DNA of 64,000 bases from Duganella rivi (lineage in GTDB: Bacteria; Pseudomonadota; Gammaproteobacteria; Burkholderiales; Burkholderiaceae_D), in NCBI RefSeq assembly GCF_009857435.1, contig NZ_WWCK01000006.1:684956-748955 (forward strand), read 5' to 3'. A model generated the notes under the pieces. The model was given only the letters and a program-made list of their open reading frames with translations, was not told the DNA's origin and did not search any database. Position numbers and translations under genes: made by a program. Shown here one piece after another: positions 51,507 to 60,791 of the stretch; within the stretch, counting starts at the first letter, position 1; each line of letters starts with the position of its first letter.

Positions 51507-51971
51507 ATGATCAAGCTCACCATCAATGGCCAGCCGCGCCAGTTCGATGTTCCCGGCGATATGCCGCTGCTGTGGCTGCTGCGCGACGAAGCGCACATGA
51601 CCGGCACCAAGTTCGGCTGCGGCATGGCGCTGTGCGGCGCCTGCACCGTGCACGTCGACGGCGAGGCCACCCGCTCGTGCGTGCTGCCGGTATCGGCGGT
51701 GGCCGGCAAGCAGATCACCACCATTGAAGGCGTGGCGGCCACGCCGGCCGGCAAGGCGGCGCAAGTGGCGTGGCTCAAGGCCGAGGTGGTGCAATGCGGC
51801 TACTGTCAATCGGGGCAGATTATGTCGGCCGCAGCGCTGCTGGCGAAAAATAACAAGCCGACCGATGCCGAGATTGACGATGCGATGTCGGGCAATATCT
51901 GCCGCTGCGGCACCTACAGCCGCATTCGCGCCGCCATCAAGGACGCCGGCGCAACGCTGAAAGGAGCATGA
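51507..51971 (+). CDS. [2Fe-2S] subunit of a molybdenum hydroxylase (IorA-like)
   Basis: 154 residues. Two [2Fe-2S] clusters are encoded: the plant-type one in GTKFGCGMALCGACTVHVDG plus a later Cys (RSC), and the helical one in CGYCQSGQIM and GNICRCGTYSRI. It passes electrons from the molybdopterin subunit encoded next. ATG 51507 marks the family start (MIKLTINGQ). Likely promoter around 51453-51480 (TATAGT at 51475-51480). Confidence 0.94.
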   Translation: MIKLTINGQPRQFDVPGDMPLLWLLRDEAHMTGTKFGCGMALCGACTVHVDGEATRSCVLPVSAVAGKQITTIEGVAATPAGKAAQVAWLKAEVVQCGYCQSGQIMSAAALLAKNNKPTDAEIDDAMSGNICRCGTYSRIRAAIKDAGATLKGA

Positions 51972-51973
51972 GC

Positions 51974-54133
51974 ATGCATACCCCCTACGCTCCGGGCGCC
52001 GTGTCGCGCCGTAGTTTCCTGAAAGTGGCGGCCGCTGCCGGCGGCAGTTTGATGGTCGGCTTCTGGCCCGGCGAGGGCGAGGCGGCGACTGCCATGGCCA
52101 GCGCGCCGGCCGACCTCAACGCCTTCATCGCCATTGGCGCCGACGACAGCATCGTGCTGACCATGCCGAAAGTGGAAATGGGCCAGGGCACGTACACCTC
52201 GATCCCGATGCTGATCGCGGAAGAGCTGGAAGTGGACATGGACAAGATCGCGCTGCGCCACGCGCCGCCCGACGCCAAGGTCTACGGCGCGCCGTTCGGC
52301 GACCAGTTCACCGGCGGCTCGCTGACCATCCGCACCATGTTCGAGCCGATGCGCCAGACCGGCGCCGCCGCGCGCATGGTGCTGGTGCAGGCCGCCGCCA
52401 CGCAGTGGGGCGTGACGGCGGACAGCTGCCGCGCCGAGCACGGCGAAGTGATCCACGCGGCCAGCGGCCGCCGCCTCAAGTATGGCCAGCTGGCGGCAGC
52501 GGCGGCCAAGCTGCCCGCGCCGCAAAAGATCGCGCTCAAGGATGCCAAGGACTATAAGCTGATCGGCAAGCCGCTCAAGCGCCTCGACGCCAAGGGCAAG
52601 ACCGACGGCACGGCGCAATTCGGCATCGACGCCCAGGTCAAGGGCTTGAAGGTGGCGGTGGTGGCGGCCAGCCCGGTGATCGGCGGCAAGCTCAAATCGG
52701 TCAACGACGCCAAGGCGCGCAAGCTGCGCGGCGTGCGCCAGGTGGTCAAGCTGGACAACGCGGTGGCGGTGGTGGCCGACAATTACTGGTACGCCAAGCA
52801 GGGCCTGGCCGCGCTCGATATCAAGTGGGACGAGGGCAAGTACGCCAAGCTGACCACCGACGAGGTGCGCACCACCATGGTGGCGGCGCTGGCCAAACCG
52901 GGCCACATTGCCCGCAACGACGGCGATGCCTTGAAGACGCTGGCGGCCGACAGCAAACGGGTGGAAGCGCAGTACATCAATCCGATGCTGGCCCACGCCA
53001 CCATGGAGCCGATGAACTGCACCGTGCACGTCAAGGGCGACGGCACCGCCGAGATCTGGACCGGCTCGCAGGTGCCGGCCCGCGCGCGCGATGACGCCGC
53101 CAAGGTGCTGGGCCTGGCGCCGGACAAAGTCACGCTGCACAATCACCTGATCGGCGGCGGCTTCGGGCGCCGCCTGTACACCGACTACGTGGTGCAGGCG
53201 GCGGCCATAGCCAAGCAGGTCAAGTCGCCCGTCAAGCTGGTGTGGAGCCGCGAGGAAGATATCCAGCATTGCCTGTTCCGCGGCCTGTACGCGCATGCGG
53301 TGTCGGCCTCGCTGGGCGCCGACGGCAAGCCGGTGGCGTTCTCGCATAAGATTGCCGGGCCGTCCAACCTGGCCGCGTTTGCGCCGGGCTGGCTCAAGGA
53401 CGGTCTCGATATCGACAACGTCGAGGGCTCGGATATCTTCTCCTACGATATCCCCAACATGCGCAGCGAGTACACGCAGGAAGACGGTCCGGTGCCGACC
53501 GCGTTCTGGCGCGGCGTCGGCCCGACCCGCAATATGACGGTGCTGGAAAGCTTCATGGACGAGCTGGCGCTCAAGGCCGGCCAGGATCCGCTGGCCTACC
53601 GCCTGGCGCTGCTCGACAAGCAGCCGCGCGCCGCCCACGTGCTGAAACAGGCGGCGCAGCTGGCCAACTGGGGCGAGCAGCTGCCGCCGCGCTCGGGCCG
53701 CGGCATTGCCTTGATGCGGGCCTGGGGCACCTACCTGGCGCAGGTGGTGGATGTGACGGTCAGCGATGACGGCGAGGTGGCGGTCAAGCGCGTGGTGTGC
53801 GCGGTCGACTGCGGCGTGGTGGTCAACCCGGACACGGTGGCGGCGCAAATCCAGAGCGGCATCAATTACGGTCTCACGGCCGGCCTGTTTGGCGCGATTA
53901 CGCTCAAGGATGGGCGCGTGGAGCAAAGCAACTTCCACGATTACCCGATCCTGCGCATGAGCCAGGCGCCGCAGATCGACGTCCACATCGTGCACAGCAG
54001 CGAGGCGCCGGGCGGTATCGGCGAGCCGGGCACGGCCGGCGTGGGGGCGGCGCTCACCAACGCGGTGTTTGCGGCCACTGGCGTGCGGGTGCGCGAACTG
54101 CCGCTGCGGCCGGAGCTGCTCAAGAAGGCGTGA
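51974..54133 (+). CDS. Molybdopterin-binding subunit of xanthine dehydrogenase family (IorB-like)
   Basis: 719 residues. ATG 51974 has GGAG seven bases upstream; ATG 51968, overlapping the previous stop codon, is possible too. A twin-arginine signal (SRRSFLKVAAAAGG) sends the folded holoenzyme to the periplasm. Molybdopterin-domain blocks include HLIGGGFGRRLYTDYV and EAPGGIGEPGTAGVGAAL, the latter with the catalytic Glu. Together with the [2Fe-2S] subunit it forms a two-subunit, flavin-free hydroxylase of the isoquinoline 1-oxidoreductase or aldehyde oxidase type. Substrate unknown. No maturation gene (XdhC) is adjacent. Confidence 0.93.
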   Translation: MHTPYAPGAVSRRSFLKVAAAAGGSLMVGFWPGEGEAATAMASAPADLNAFIAIGADDSIVLTMPKVEMGQGTYTSIPMLIAEELEVDMDKIALRHAPPDAKVYGAPFGDQFTGGSLTIRTMFEPMRQTGAAARMVLVQAAATQWGVTADSCRAEHGEVIHAASGRRLKYGQLAAAAAKLPAPQKIALKDAKDYKLIGKPLKRLDAKGKTDGTAQFGIDAQVKGLKVAVVAASPVIGGKLKSVNDAKARKLRGVRQVVKLDNAVAVVADNYWYAKQGLAALDIKWDEGKYAKLTTDEVRTTMVAALAKPGHIARNDGDALKTLAADSKRVEAQYINPMLAHATMEPMNCTVHVKGDGTAEIWTGSQVPARARDDAAKVLGLAPDKVTLHNHLIGGGFGRRLYTDYVVQAAAIAKQVKSPVKLVWSREEDIQHCLFRGLYAHAVSASLGADGKPVAFSHKIAGPSNLAAFAPGWLKDGLDIDNVEGSDIFSYDIPNMRSEYTQEDGPVPTAFWRGVGPTRNMTVLESFMDELALKAGQDPLAYRLALLDKQPRAAHVLKQAAQLANWGEQLPPRSGRGIALMRAWGTYLAQVVDVTVSDDGEVAVKRVVCAVDCGVVVNPDTVAAQIQSGINYGLTAGLFGAITLKDGRVEQSNFHDYPILRMSQAPQIDVHIVHSSEAPGGIGEPGTAGVGAALTNAVFAATGVRVRELPLRPELLKKA

Positions 54134-54164
54134 GCGGGCGGCGGCACGGTGCTACAATGGGCAG

Positions 54165-54509
54165 GTGAAAAAACTCCTGCTCATCCTGCTGCTGGCCGTG
54201 CTGCCGATCCAATACGCCTGGTCGATGGCGGCCGTGTATTGCCAGCATGAGCCGAGCAAGGTGTCGCACTTCGGCCACCACGGCCACCAGCACCAGGCGC
54301 AGTCGGATGACGACGGCGCCGGCAGCAGCAAGCTGTCCAAGCATGGCGATTGCGAGGTTTGCCACCATGCGCTGCAAGTCTCGCTGCCGGGCGCCGACGC
54401 CGTGCTGACGGCGGCGCCGGCCGCCGCCTACGCGCCGCCGGGCGCGCTGCACTATCACTCCTATATTGCCGACGGGCCGCCCCGGCCCAACTGGTCTCTC
54501 CTCGCCTGA
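54165..54509 (+). CDS. czcI: CzcI-like metal-binding periplasmic protein
   Basis: 114 residues with GTG start at 54165, giving a signal peptide (KKLLLILLLAVLPIQYAWS). A histidine-rich stretch (HFGHHGHQHQAQ) and the CEVCHH motif match CzcI-type proteins that head czcCBA operons and tune metal response. The longer open frame to 54069 lies within the previous gene. TACAAT at 54153-54158 is a candidate -10 box but sits close to the start codon. Confidence 0.82.
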   Translation: MKKLLLILLLAVLPIQYAWSMAAVYCQHEPSKVSHFGHHGHQHQAQSDDDGAGSSKLSKHGDCEVCHHALQVSLPGADAVLTAAPAAAYAPPGALHYHSYIADGPPRPNWSLLA

Positions 54510-54578
54510 GCGCGGCGAGGCCTGATCTTTTCTTCTTCCTTCATGTCTCGTCGAATATTCCTTTAACCGGAGCATTCG

Positions 54579-55820
54579 ATGTACAAATTTATTTTGCCGC
54601 TATGGCTAGCGGCTTGGCCTGCGTACGCGCAGGCCGGTGTTGAGCCGTCCGTGCCCTTGACGCTGTCCGCAGCGCTGGCGCTGGCGGACGAGGGTAATCC
54701 GGCCTTGGCGGCGGCTCGGCATGAAGTGTCGGCGCAGGACGGCACAGTGCAGCAAGCCGGCTTGCTGCCCAATCCTTCTTTATCCATGGAGCGCGTCGAT
54801 ACCCGGCGCACTCCACCCGATAGCCGCGAGACCACCTTGCTGCTGAGCCAGCCGCTGGAGCTGGGCGGCAAGCGCGCGGCGCGCGTGCAGGCGGCACAGC
54901 GCGGGCGCGATGGCGCGGCGGCGCTGCTGCTGCAACGGCGCGCCGAGTTGCGCGCGGAGACGGCGGCCACGTGGTTTGCGGTGCTGGCGGCGCAGGAGCA
55001 GTTGCAGCTGGCGCAGCAGGCGGCCGCCCTGGCGCAGCGCGCAGCGGCGGCGACTGGACGGCGCGTGGTGGCCGGCAAGGTGTCGCCGGTGGAGGCGACG
55101 CGCGCGCAAGTGGCGGCGTCCACGGTCAGGCTGGACCTGATCCGCGCGCAGGCGGCGCTGGCGACGGCGCGCGCGCGGCTGGCGGCCTTGTGGGGCAATC
55201 CGGCACCGCGCTTTGAGCGCGTGGCCGGCGAGCTTGATGGTTTGTTCGCGGCGTTGCCCGAGCTGCCTTTGTTGGCCGAGCAGCGCGCCTTGCTGGCGCA
55301 GGCGCCGGCCATGCAGGTGGCGCAAGTGGAAGTCGCACGGCGCCAGGCCTTGGCGCAGCTTGAGCGCACCCGCCGTGTGCCGGATGTGGCGCTGACGGTC
55401 GGCAGCAAGCGCTCGGAGGAACTGGGGCGCACGCAGGCGGTGATCGGCCTGTCGGTGCCGCTGCCGTTCTTTGACCGCAATCAGGGCGCGGTGCTGGAGA
55501 CGGCGCGCCGCGTTGACCAGGCGCGCGATGAAGTGGCGGCCACGGTGGCGCGCCTGGAGCTGGAGCTGGTGCAGGCGCGCGAAGAATATGCGTCGGCGCG
55601 GGCGCAGGCGCAGGCCTTGCGCGATGAGATCTTGCCCGGCGCGCGCAGCGCCTACGAGGCGGCCAGCACCGGCTTCGATTACGGCAAGTTCGGCTTCCTC
55701 GACGTGCTCGATGCGCAGCGCACGCTGTTGCAGGCGCAGTCCCACTACCTCACCACGCTGGCCGATGCGCACCGCGCGCAAGCGGCCATCATCCGTATTC
55801 TCGGAGTAGACCATGAATAA
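54579..55820 (+). CDS. czcC: CzcC-type outer membrane efflux protein (TolC family)
   Basis: 413 residues with a signal peptide (~1-20). The outer membrane factor repeat shows in LTLSAALALADEGNPALAAA and again in ARSAYEAASTGFDYGKFGFL and DVLDAQRTLLQAQSHYL near the end. It forms the outer channel for CzcA/CzcB. It overlaps czcB by eight bases (55813-55820). Confidence 0.93.
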   Translation: MYKFILPLWLAAWPAYAQAGVEPSVPLTLSAALALADEGNPALAAARHEVSAQDGTVQQAGLLPNPSLSMERVDTRRTPPDSRETTLLLSQPLELGGKRAARVQAAQRGRDGAAALLLQRRAELRAETAATWFAVLAAQEQLQLAQQAAALAQRAAAATGRRVVAGKVSPVEATRAQVAASTVRLDLIRAQAALATARARLAALWGNPAPRFERVAGELDGLFAALPELPLLAEQRALLAQAPAMQVAQVEVARRQALAQLERTRRVPDVALTVGSKRSEELGRTQAVIGLSVPLPFFDRNQGAVLETARRVDQARDEVAATVARLELELVQAREEYASARAQAQALRDEILPGARSAYEAASTGFDYGKFGFLDVLDAQRTLLQAQSHYLTTLADAHRAQAAIIRILGVDHE

Positions 55821-57000
55821 GAAGCAAACCATTACCATCGCTGCCATGGCAATCATCGCGCTGCTGCTGGCAGCGTTCATCCTCAAGCCGCGCAGCGAAA
55901 ACCACGGCGAAGAAGGCCACGCGGACGAGGGCCATGCCGAGCAAACGCCCGCCGTTGGTGCGCCTGCGCTGGAAGCCATCACCTTGAGCGAAGCGCAAAT
56001 CAAGGCTGCTGGCGTGGTGGTAGCCAGCGCCGCGCCGGCGCAGATCAGCACCATCCTCGCGCTGCCGGGCGAGATCCGCTTCAACGACGACCGCACCGCC
56101 CACGTGGTGCCCAAGCTGGCCGGCGTGGTCACCGCCGTGCATGCGCAGCTGGGCGAAACCGTGCAGCGCGGCCAGTTGCTGGCGGTGCTGGCCAGCAGCG
56201 CCTTGTCGGAACAGCGCAGCGAACTGCTGACCGCGCAAAAGCGGCTGGCGCTGGCCAGCACCACGCTGGAGCGCGAACGCAAGCTGTGGCAAGACCAGAT
56301 CTCGGCCGAACAAGACTACCTGCACGCCAGGCAGGCCGCCGCCGAAGCTGAACTGGCCGTCCAAAACGCCAGGCAAAAACTCAGCGTCTTAGGCACCGGC
56401 GCCGCACCGGGTGCGCAACTGAACCAGCTGGAACTGCGCGCGCCGTTCACCGGCGTGGTGATGGAAAAACACCTCGCCCTGGGCGAGGCGATCAAGGAAG
56501 ACGCCAACGTCTTCACCATCTCCGACCTGTCCACCGTGTGGGCCGATTTCGCCGTGCCGCCGCAAGACCTGAACCGCGTGCGCGTCGGCGACACCGTCAC
56601 CGTGCGCGCCACCGCCTTTGCCGCCCAAGCCGAGGGCAAGATCAGCTATGTCGGCTCGCTGCTGGGCGAGCAAACCCGCACCGCCAATGCCCGCGTGGCC
56701 TTGACCAATCCCGAGCGCGCCTGGCGCCCCGGCCTGTTCGTCAACGTCGAGGTGCAGTCGGGCCGCAGCGCCGCCGCCGTTACCGTGGCGGCCGACGCGG
56801 TGCAAACCGTCGACGGCCAGCCGGCCGTCTTCGTGCGCAACGCCCAAGGCTTCCATGTGCAGCCGGTAGTGCTGGGCCGCAGCGACGGCCAGCGTACCGA
56901 GATCCTGCAAGGCCTTGCCGCCGGCGTGCAGTACGCCGCTGCCAACAGCTATGTGCTGAAGGCGGAGCTGGGCAAAGACAGCGCCGAACACGCGCACTAG
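55813..57000 (+). CDS. czcB: CzcB-type periplasmic adaptor (membrane fusion protein)
   Basis: 395 residues. An N-terminal membrane anchor (ITIAAMAIIALLLAAFIL) is followed by a histidine/glutamate-rich segment (ENHGEEGHADEGHAEQ) likely to bind metal. Then come the usual barrel-sandwich hybrid, hairpin and beta-barrel domains (VTAVHAQLGETVQRGQLLAV, LRAPFTGVVMEKHLALGEAI). It links CzcA to CzcC. czcA starts 15 bases after its stop codon. Confidence 0.95.
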   Translation: MNKKQTITIAAMAIIALLLAAFILKPRSENHGEEGHADEGHAEQTPAVGAPALEAITLSEAQIKAAGVVVASAAPAQISTILALPGEIRFNDDRTAHVVPKLAGVVTAVHAQLGETVQRGQLLAVLASSALSEQRSELLTAQKRLALASTTLERERKLWQDQISAEQDYLHARQAAAEAELAVQNARQKLSVLGTGAAPGAQLNQLELRAPFTGVVMEKHLALGEAIKEDANVFTISDLSTVWADFAVPPQDLNRVRVGDTVTVRATAFAAQAEGKISYVGSLLGEQTRTANARVALTNPERAWRPGLFVNVEVQSGRSAAAVTVAADAVQTVDGQPAVFVRNAQGFHVQPVVLGRSDGQRTEILQGLAAGVQYAAANSYVLKAELGKDSAEHAH

Positions 57001-57015
57001 GCCGGGAGAACGACC

Positions 57016-60000
57016 ATGTTTGAACGCATCATCCGCGACGCCATCGCGCAGCGCTGGCTGGTCTTGCTGCTGGTGGCGGCGCTGGCTGCAGTAGGCGTGT
57101 ACAGCTACCAGAAGCTGCCGATCGACGCCGTGCCCGATATCACCAACGTGCAGGTGCAGATCAACACCGCCGCGCCGGGCTACGCGCCGCTGGAAACCGA
57201 GCAGCGCGTCACCTACCCGCTGGAGAACGTGCTGGCCGGCCTGCCGCGCCTGGAGCAAACCCGCTCGCTGTCGCGCTACGGCCTGTCGCAGATTACCGTG
57301 GTGTTCAAGGACGGCACCGACATCTACTTTGCGCGCCAGCTGGTCAGCGAGCGCCTGCAGCAAGCGCGCGGCCAGCTGCCGGCCGGGATCACGCCGGTGC
57401 TGGGACCAATTTCCAGCGGCCTCGGGGAAATCTACCTGTGGACGGTGGAGGCCCAGCCCGGCGCCAAAAAGGCCGACGGCACGCCCTACACGCCGACCGA
57501 CCTGCGCGAGATCCAGGACTGGATCGTCAAGCCACAGCTGCGCAACGTGCCCGGCGTCACCGAGATCAATTCCATCGGCGGCTACGCGCGCGAGTACCAC
57601 GTGGCGCCGCAGCCGCAGCGCCTGGCCGGCTATGGCCTGACCTTGCAGGATGTGGTGACGGCGCTGGAACGCAACAACGGCAACGCCGGCGCCGGCTACA
57701 TCGAGAAGCGCGGCGAGCAATTGCTGGTGCGCGCGCCGGGCCAGGTGCGCTCGCTGGACGACATCCGCAACATCATCCTGCGCAGCGCCGACGGCGTGCC
57801 GGTGCGCGTGCGCGACGTCGCCGATGTCGATCTCGGGCGCGAACTGCGCACCGGCGCCGCCACCGAGAACGGCCGCGAGGTGGTGCTGGGCACCGTGTTC
57901 ATGCTGATCGGCCAGAATAGCCGCGCGGTGGCGCAGGCGGTCGACCAGCAGATGGCCGCCATCAACCGCAGCCTGCCGCCGGGCGTGGTGGCGATCACCG
58001 TGTACGACCGCACCGCGCTGGTGGACAAAGCCATAGGTACCGTCAAGAAAAACCTGCTGGAAGGCGCGGTGCTGGTGATTGCCGTGCTATTCCTCTTCCT
58101 CGGCAACCTGCGCGCAGCCCTGATTACCGCCATGGTGATTCCATTATCGATGCTGTTTACCTTCAGCGGCATGGTGGCCTACAAGGTCAGCGCCAATTTG
58201 CTGAGCCTGGGCGCGCTGGACTTCGGCATCATTGTCGACGGCGCGGTGGTCATCGTCGAGAATTGCGTGCGCCGCCTGGCGCTGGCGCAATCCACGCTGG
58301 GCCGGCCGCTGACGCGCACGGAAAAGTTTGCAGAGGTCTTCAGCGCCGCGCAGGAATCGCGCCGGCCGCTGTTGTTCGGCCAGTTGATCATCATGGTGGT
58401 CTACCTGCCGATCTTCGCACTGACCGGTGTGGAAGGCCGCATGTTCCACCCGATGGCGCTGACCGTGGTGATGGCGCTGGCCGGCGCCATGATTCTGTCG
58501 ATAACCTTCATTCCGGCGGCGGTGGCGCTGTTCATCGGCGATAACGTGGTGGAGAAGCATACGCCGCGCATCACCGGCTGGTACGGCGCGCTGCTGGAGA
58601 AGGCGTTGGCCAACGTCCCGGTGGTGCTGAGCTTTGCCGGTATCGCCGTGGCCTTGTCGCTGCTGCTGGCGACGCGCATGGGCAGCGAATTCGTGCCCTC
58701 GCTGAACGAGGGCGACATCGCCATGCAAGCCTTGCGCATCCCTGGCACCAGCCTGACGCAATCGGTCGAGATGCAAAAGCAGATCGAGACCACCCTGATG
58801 CGCAAGTTCCCCGAGATCGAACGCGTGTTCGCGCGCATCGGTACGGCGGAAATTGCGTCCGATCCGATGCCACCGAATATCTCGGACGGCTACATCATGC
58901 TTAAACCGGAAGCGCAGTGGCCCAAGCCGAAAAAATCGCGCGATGAATTGCTGCAGGCGATACAAGCAACGGTGGCGCAACTGCCCGGCAATGCTTACGA
59001 GTTTTCGCAGCCTATCCAGCTGCGCTTCAACGAGCTGATATCAGGCGTGCGCAGTGACGTTGCAGTCAAGCTGTTTGGCGATGACGCGGAGGTGCTGGAA
59101 TCGGTGGCGGCGCGCATCGCCGCTACCTTGAACAAGGTCGATGGCGCGCAGGAGGTAAAGGTTGAGCAGACCAGCGGCTTGCCGGTGCTGACCATCGACA
59201 TCGACCGCAGCAAGACCGCGCGCTATGGCCTCAACGTCAGCGATGTGCAGGATGTGATTGCGACTGCGGTTGGCGGGCGGGAGGCCGGCACCATGTTTGA
59301 AGGCGACCGCCGCTTCGGCATCGTGGTGCGCTTGCCCGATGCTTTGCGCGGCGATGTCGATGCCATGCGGCGCTTGCCTTTGCCGCTGCCGGGTAGCAGT
59401 GGGAATTTTATTCCGCTCGGCGAGGTGGCGACGTTTAACGTTGCGCCGGGGCCGAACCAGATCAGCCGCGAGAACGGCAAGCGCCGTGTGGTCATCAGCG
59501 CTAATGTGCGTGGGCGCGATATTGGTTCCTTTGTTGAGGAGGCAGAACAGCGTCTTCAGGAAGTGAAGATTCCGGCCGGGTATTGGACCACGTGGGGCGG
59601 GCAGTTCGAGCAGCTGCAATCGGCCTCGCAGCGCTTGCAGATTGTGGTGCCGGCAGCGCTGGCGCTGGTGATGCTGCTGCTGTTTGCCATGTTCGGCAAT
59701 CTGAAAGATGGGCTGCTGGTGTTTAGTGGTGTGCCGTTTGCGTTGACTGGCGGCTTGGCGGCGCTGGCCTTGCGCGGTATCCCGCTGTCGATATCGGCGG
59801 CGGTGGGCTTTATCGCGCTGTCCGGCGTGGCGGTGCTGAATGGCTTGGTGCTGATTTCCGCCATCCGCAAATTGCGCGAGGACGGGCGCAGCGTAGAGCA
59901 GGCCATCAGGGAAGGTGCGCTGGAGCGCTTGCGGCCTGTGTTGATGACGGCGCTGGTGGCGTCGCTGGGCTTCATACCGATGGCCATCGCTACCGGCACC

Positions 60001-60120
60001 GGCGCGGAAGTCCAGCGCCCACTGGCTACCGTGGTTATCGGCGGCATTTTGTCCTCTACGGCGCTCACGCTATTGGTTCTGCCGCTGCTCTATAGGGTGG
60101 TGTATTCCAGACGCCTCTAA
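57016..60120 (+). CDS. czcA: CzcA-type heavy-metal efflux RND pump
   Basis: 1034 residues, twelve membrane helices and two large periplasmic loops. The fourth helix carries LDFGIIVDGAVVIVEN with Asp402, Asp408 and Glu415, the proton-relay residues at the same numbers as in Cupriavidus CzcA. This set is typical of pumps for Zn, Co and Cd rather than the Cu/Ag CusA type. Other family blocks (NVQVQINTAAPGYAPLETEQ, SEFVPSLNEGDIAMQALRIP) are present. The stop codon lies inside the left arm of a 194-bp palindrome. Confidence 0.96.
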   Translation: MFERIIRDAIAQRWLVLLLVAALAAVGVYSYQKLPIDAVPDITNVQVQINTAAPGYAPLETEQRVTYPLENVLAGLPRLEQTRSLSRYGLSQITVVFKDGTDIYFARQLVSERLQQARGQLPAGITPVLGPISSGLGEIYLWTVEAQPGAKKADGTPYTPTDLREIQDWIVKPQLRNVPGVTEINSIGGYAREYHVAPQPQRLAGYGLTLQDVVTALERNNGNAGAGYIEKRGEQLLVRAPGQVRSLDDIRNIILRSADGVPVRVRDVADVDLGRELRTGAATENGREVVLGTVFMLIGQNSRAVAQAVDQQMAAINRSLPPGVVAITVYDRTALVDKAIGTVKKNLLEGAVLVIAVLFLFLGNLRAALITAMVIPLSMLFTFSGMVAYKVSANLLSLGALDFGIIVDGAVVIVENCVRRLALAQSTLGRPLTRTEKFAEVFSAAQESRRPLLFGQLIIMVVYLPIFALTGVEGRMFHPMALTVVMALAGAMILSITFIPAAVALFIGDNVVEKHTPRITGWYGALLEKALANVPVVLSFAGIAVALSLLLATRMGSEFVPSLNEGDIAMQALRIPGTSLTQSVEMQKQIETTLMRKFPEIERVFARIGTAEIASDPMPPNISDGYIMLKPEAQWPKPKKSRDELLQAIQATVAQLPGNAYEFSQPIQLRFNELISGVRSDVAVKLFGDDAEVLESVAARIAATLNKVDGAQEVKVEQTSGLPVLTIDIDRSKTARYGLNVSDVQDVIATAVGGREAGTMFEGDRRFGIVVRLPDALRGDVDAMRRLPLPLPGSSGNFIPLGEVATFNVAPGPNQISRENGKRRVVISANVRGRDIGSFVEEAEQRLQEVKIPAGYWTTWGGQFEQLQSASQRLQIVVPAALALVMLLLFAMFGNLKDGLLVFSGVPFALTGGLAALALRGIPLSISAAVGFIALSGVAVLNGLVLISAIRKLREDGRSVEQAIREGALERLRPVLMTALVASLGFIPMAIATGTGAEVQRPLATVVIGGILSSTALTLLVLPLLYRVVYSRRL

Positions 60121-60307
60121 AACGTCTAGAACGTCTAGAACGCTAGAAATCGAACTATTTCGCTAGAAAACGCTCTAAAACTAGGACGCAAACTAGAAAA
60201 AATAGAGCAAATAGACGAAATAGAGCGAGCAACACTCTATTTCTAGAGCGTTTTCTATCGTTTTCTAGCGATTTAGAGCGTTCTAGACGAAATAGACGTT
60301 TTAGAGG
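60114..60307. repeat. 194-bp gap-free imperfect palindrome, CTAG-rich
   Basis: The stretch is AT-rich and dense in CTAGA, TAGACG and TAGAGCG units, unlike its surroundings. Paired blocks are 60114-60128 with 60293-60307 (15 bp), 60132-60144 with 60277-60289 (13 bp) and 60164-60177 with 60244-60257 (14 bp). All share one axis at 60210/60211 with no gaps. The 5' arm contains the czcA stop codon; the 3' arm contains part of the ribosome-binding site of the next gene. A smaller hairpin (60218-60225 with 60235-60242) lies inside. Confidence 0.85.
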
Positions 60308-60317
60308 AGTGAATAAA

Positions 60318-60791
60318 ATGGATGACCACCTAGTCCCTCTCGGCCTGCCGAGCAAAGTGCTGTGTGCACTAATTGACCACACGGGCGAAATCTATTTCGG
60401 TCCGAAATCCGAAGCCGCCCTCTGCGAAGCAATCAAACGCTGGATCGCCGGCACCGGAAACGCTGTAGCGGCACCCGCCGCCGCGCAACCCGCGGCACCG
60501 CAACCCGCCCCGCCGCCGGTGACTGCCACAGACAACACCAGCCGAGGCTATCAATGGAAGCAACTCTTCCTGCCAAACGGCACTGAACTGCGCACCATCT
60601 ACTGCGGCCAATCCCTGTACGCGACAGTCGAAAACGAACAAATCCTCATCGACGGCGTGCCGACCACGCCCTCGCGCCTGGCCAACCGCCAGGGCTGCGG
60701 CTCGCGCAACGCATGGAAAACCATCTGGCTACGCCTACCCGGCAACAAGCGCTGGGAGCTCGCCGCCAGATGCCGGGGCGAACAACCTTAG
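60318..60791 (+). CDS. RAMA-like domain protein of unknown function
   Basis: 157 residues from ATG 60318, with AGAGGAG (60303-60309) upstream; GTG 60309 is an alternative. The N-terminal ~45 residues are a small unit (LPSKVLCALIDHTGEIYFGP) and a Pro/Ala linker follows. Residues ~80-150 (WKQLFLPNGTELRTIYCGQS, LIDGVPTTPSRLAN, RNAWKTIWLRLPG) fit the RAMA fold found in restriction and methylase-associated proteins. It may bind DNA or act as a regulator. Its stop overlaps the end of the convergent GH97 gene by four bases. Confidence 0.7.
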   Translation: MDDHLVPLGLPSKVLCALIDHTGEIYFGPKSEAALCEAIKRWIAGTGNAVAAPAAAQPAAPQPAPPPVTATDNTSRGYQWKQLFLPNGTELRTIYCGQSLYATVENEQILIDGVPTTPSRLANRQGCGSRNAWKTIWLRLPGNKRWELAARCRGEQP

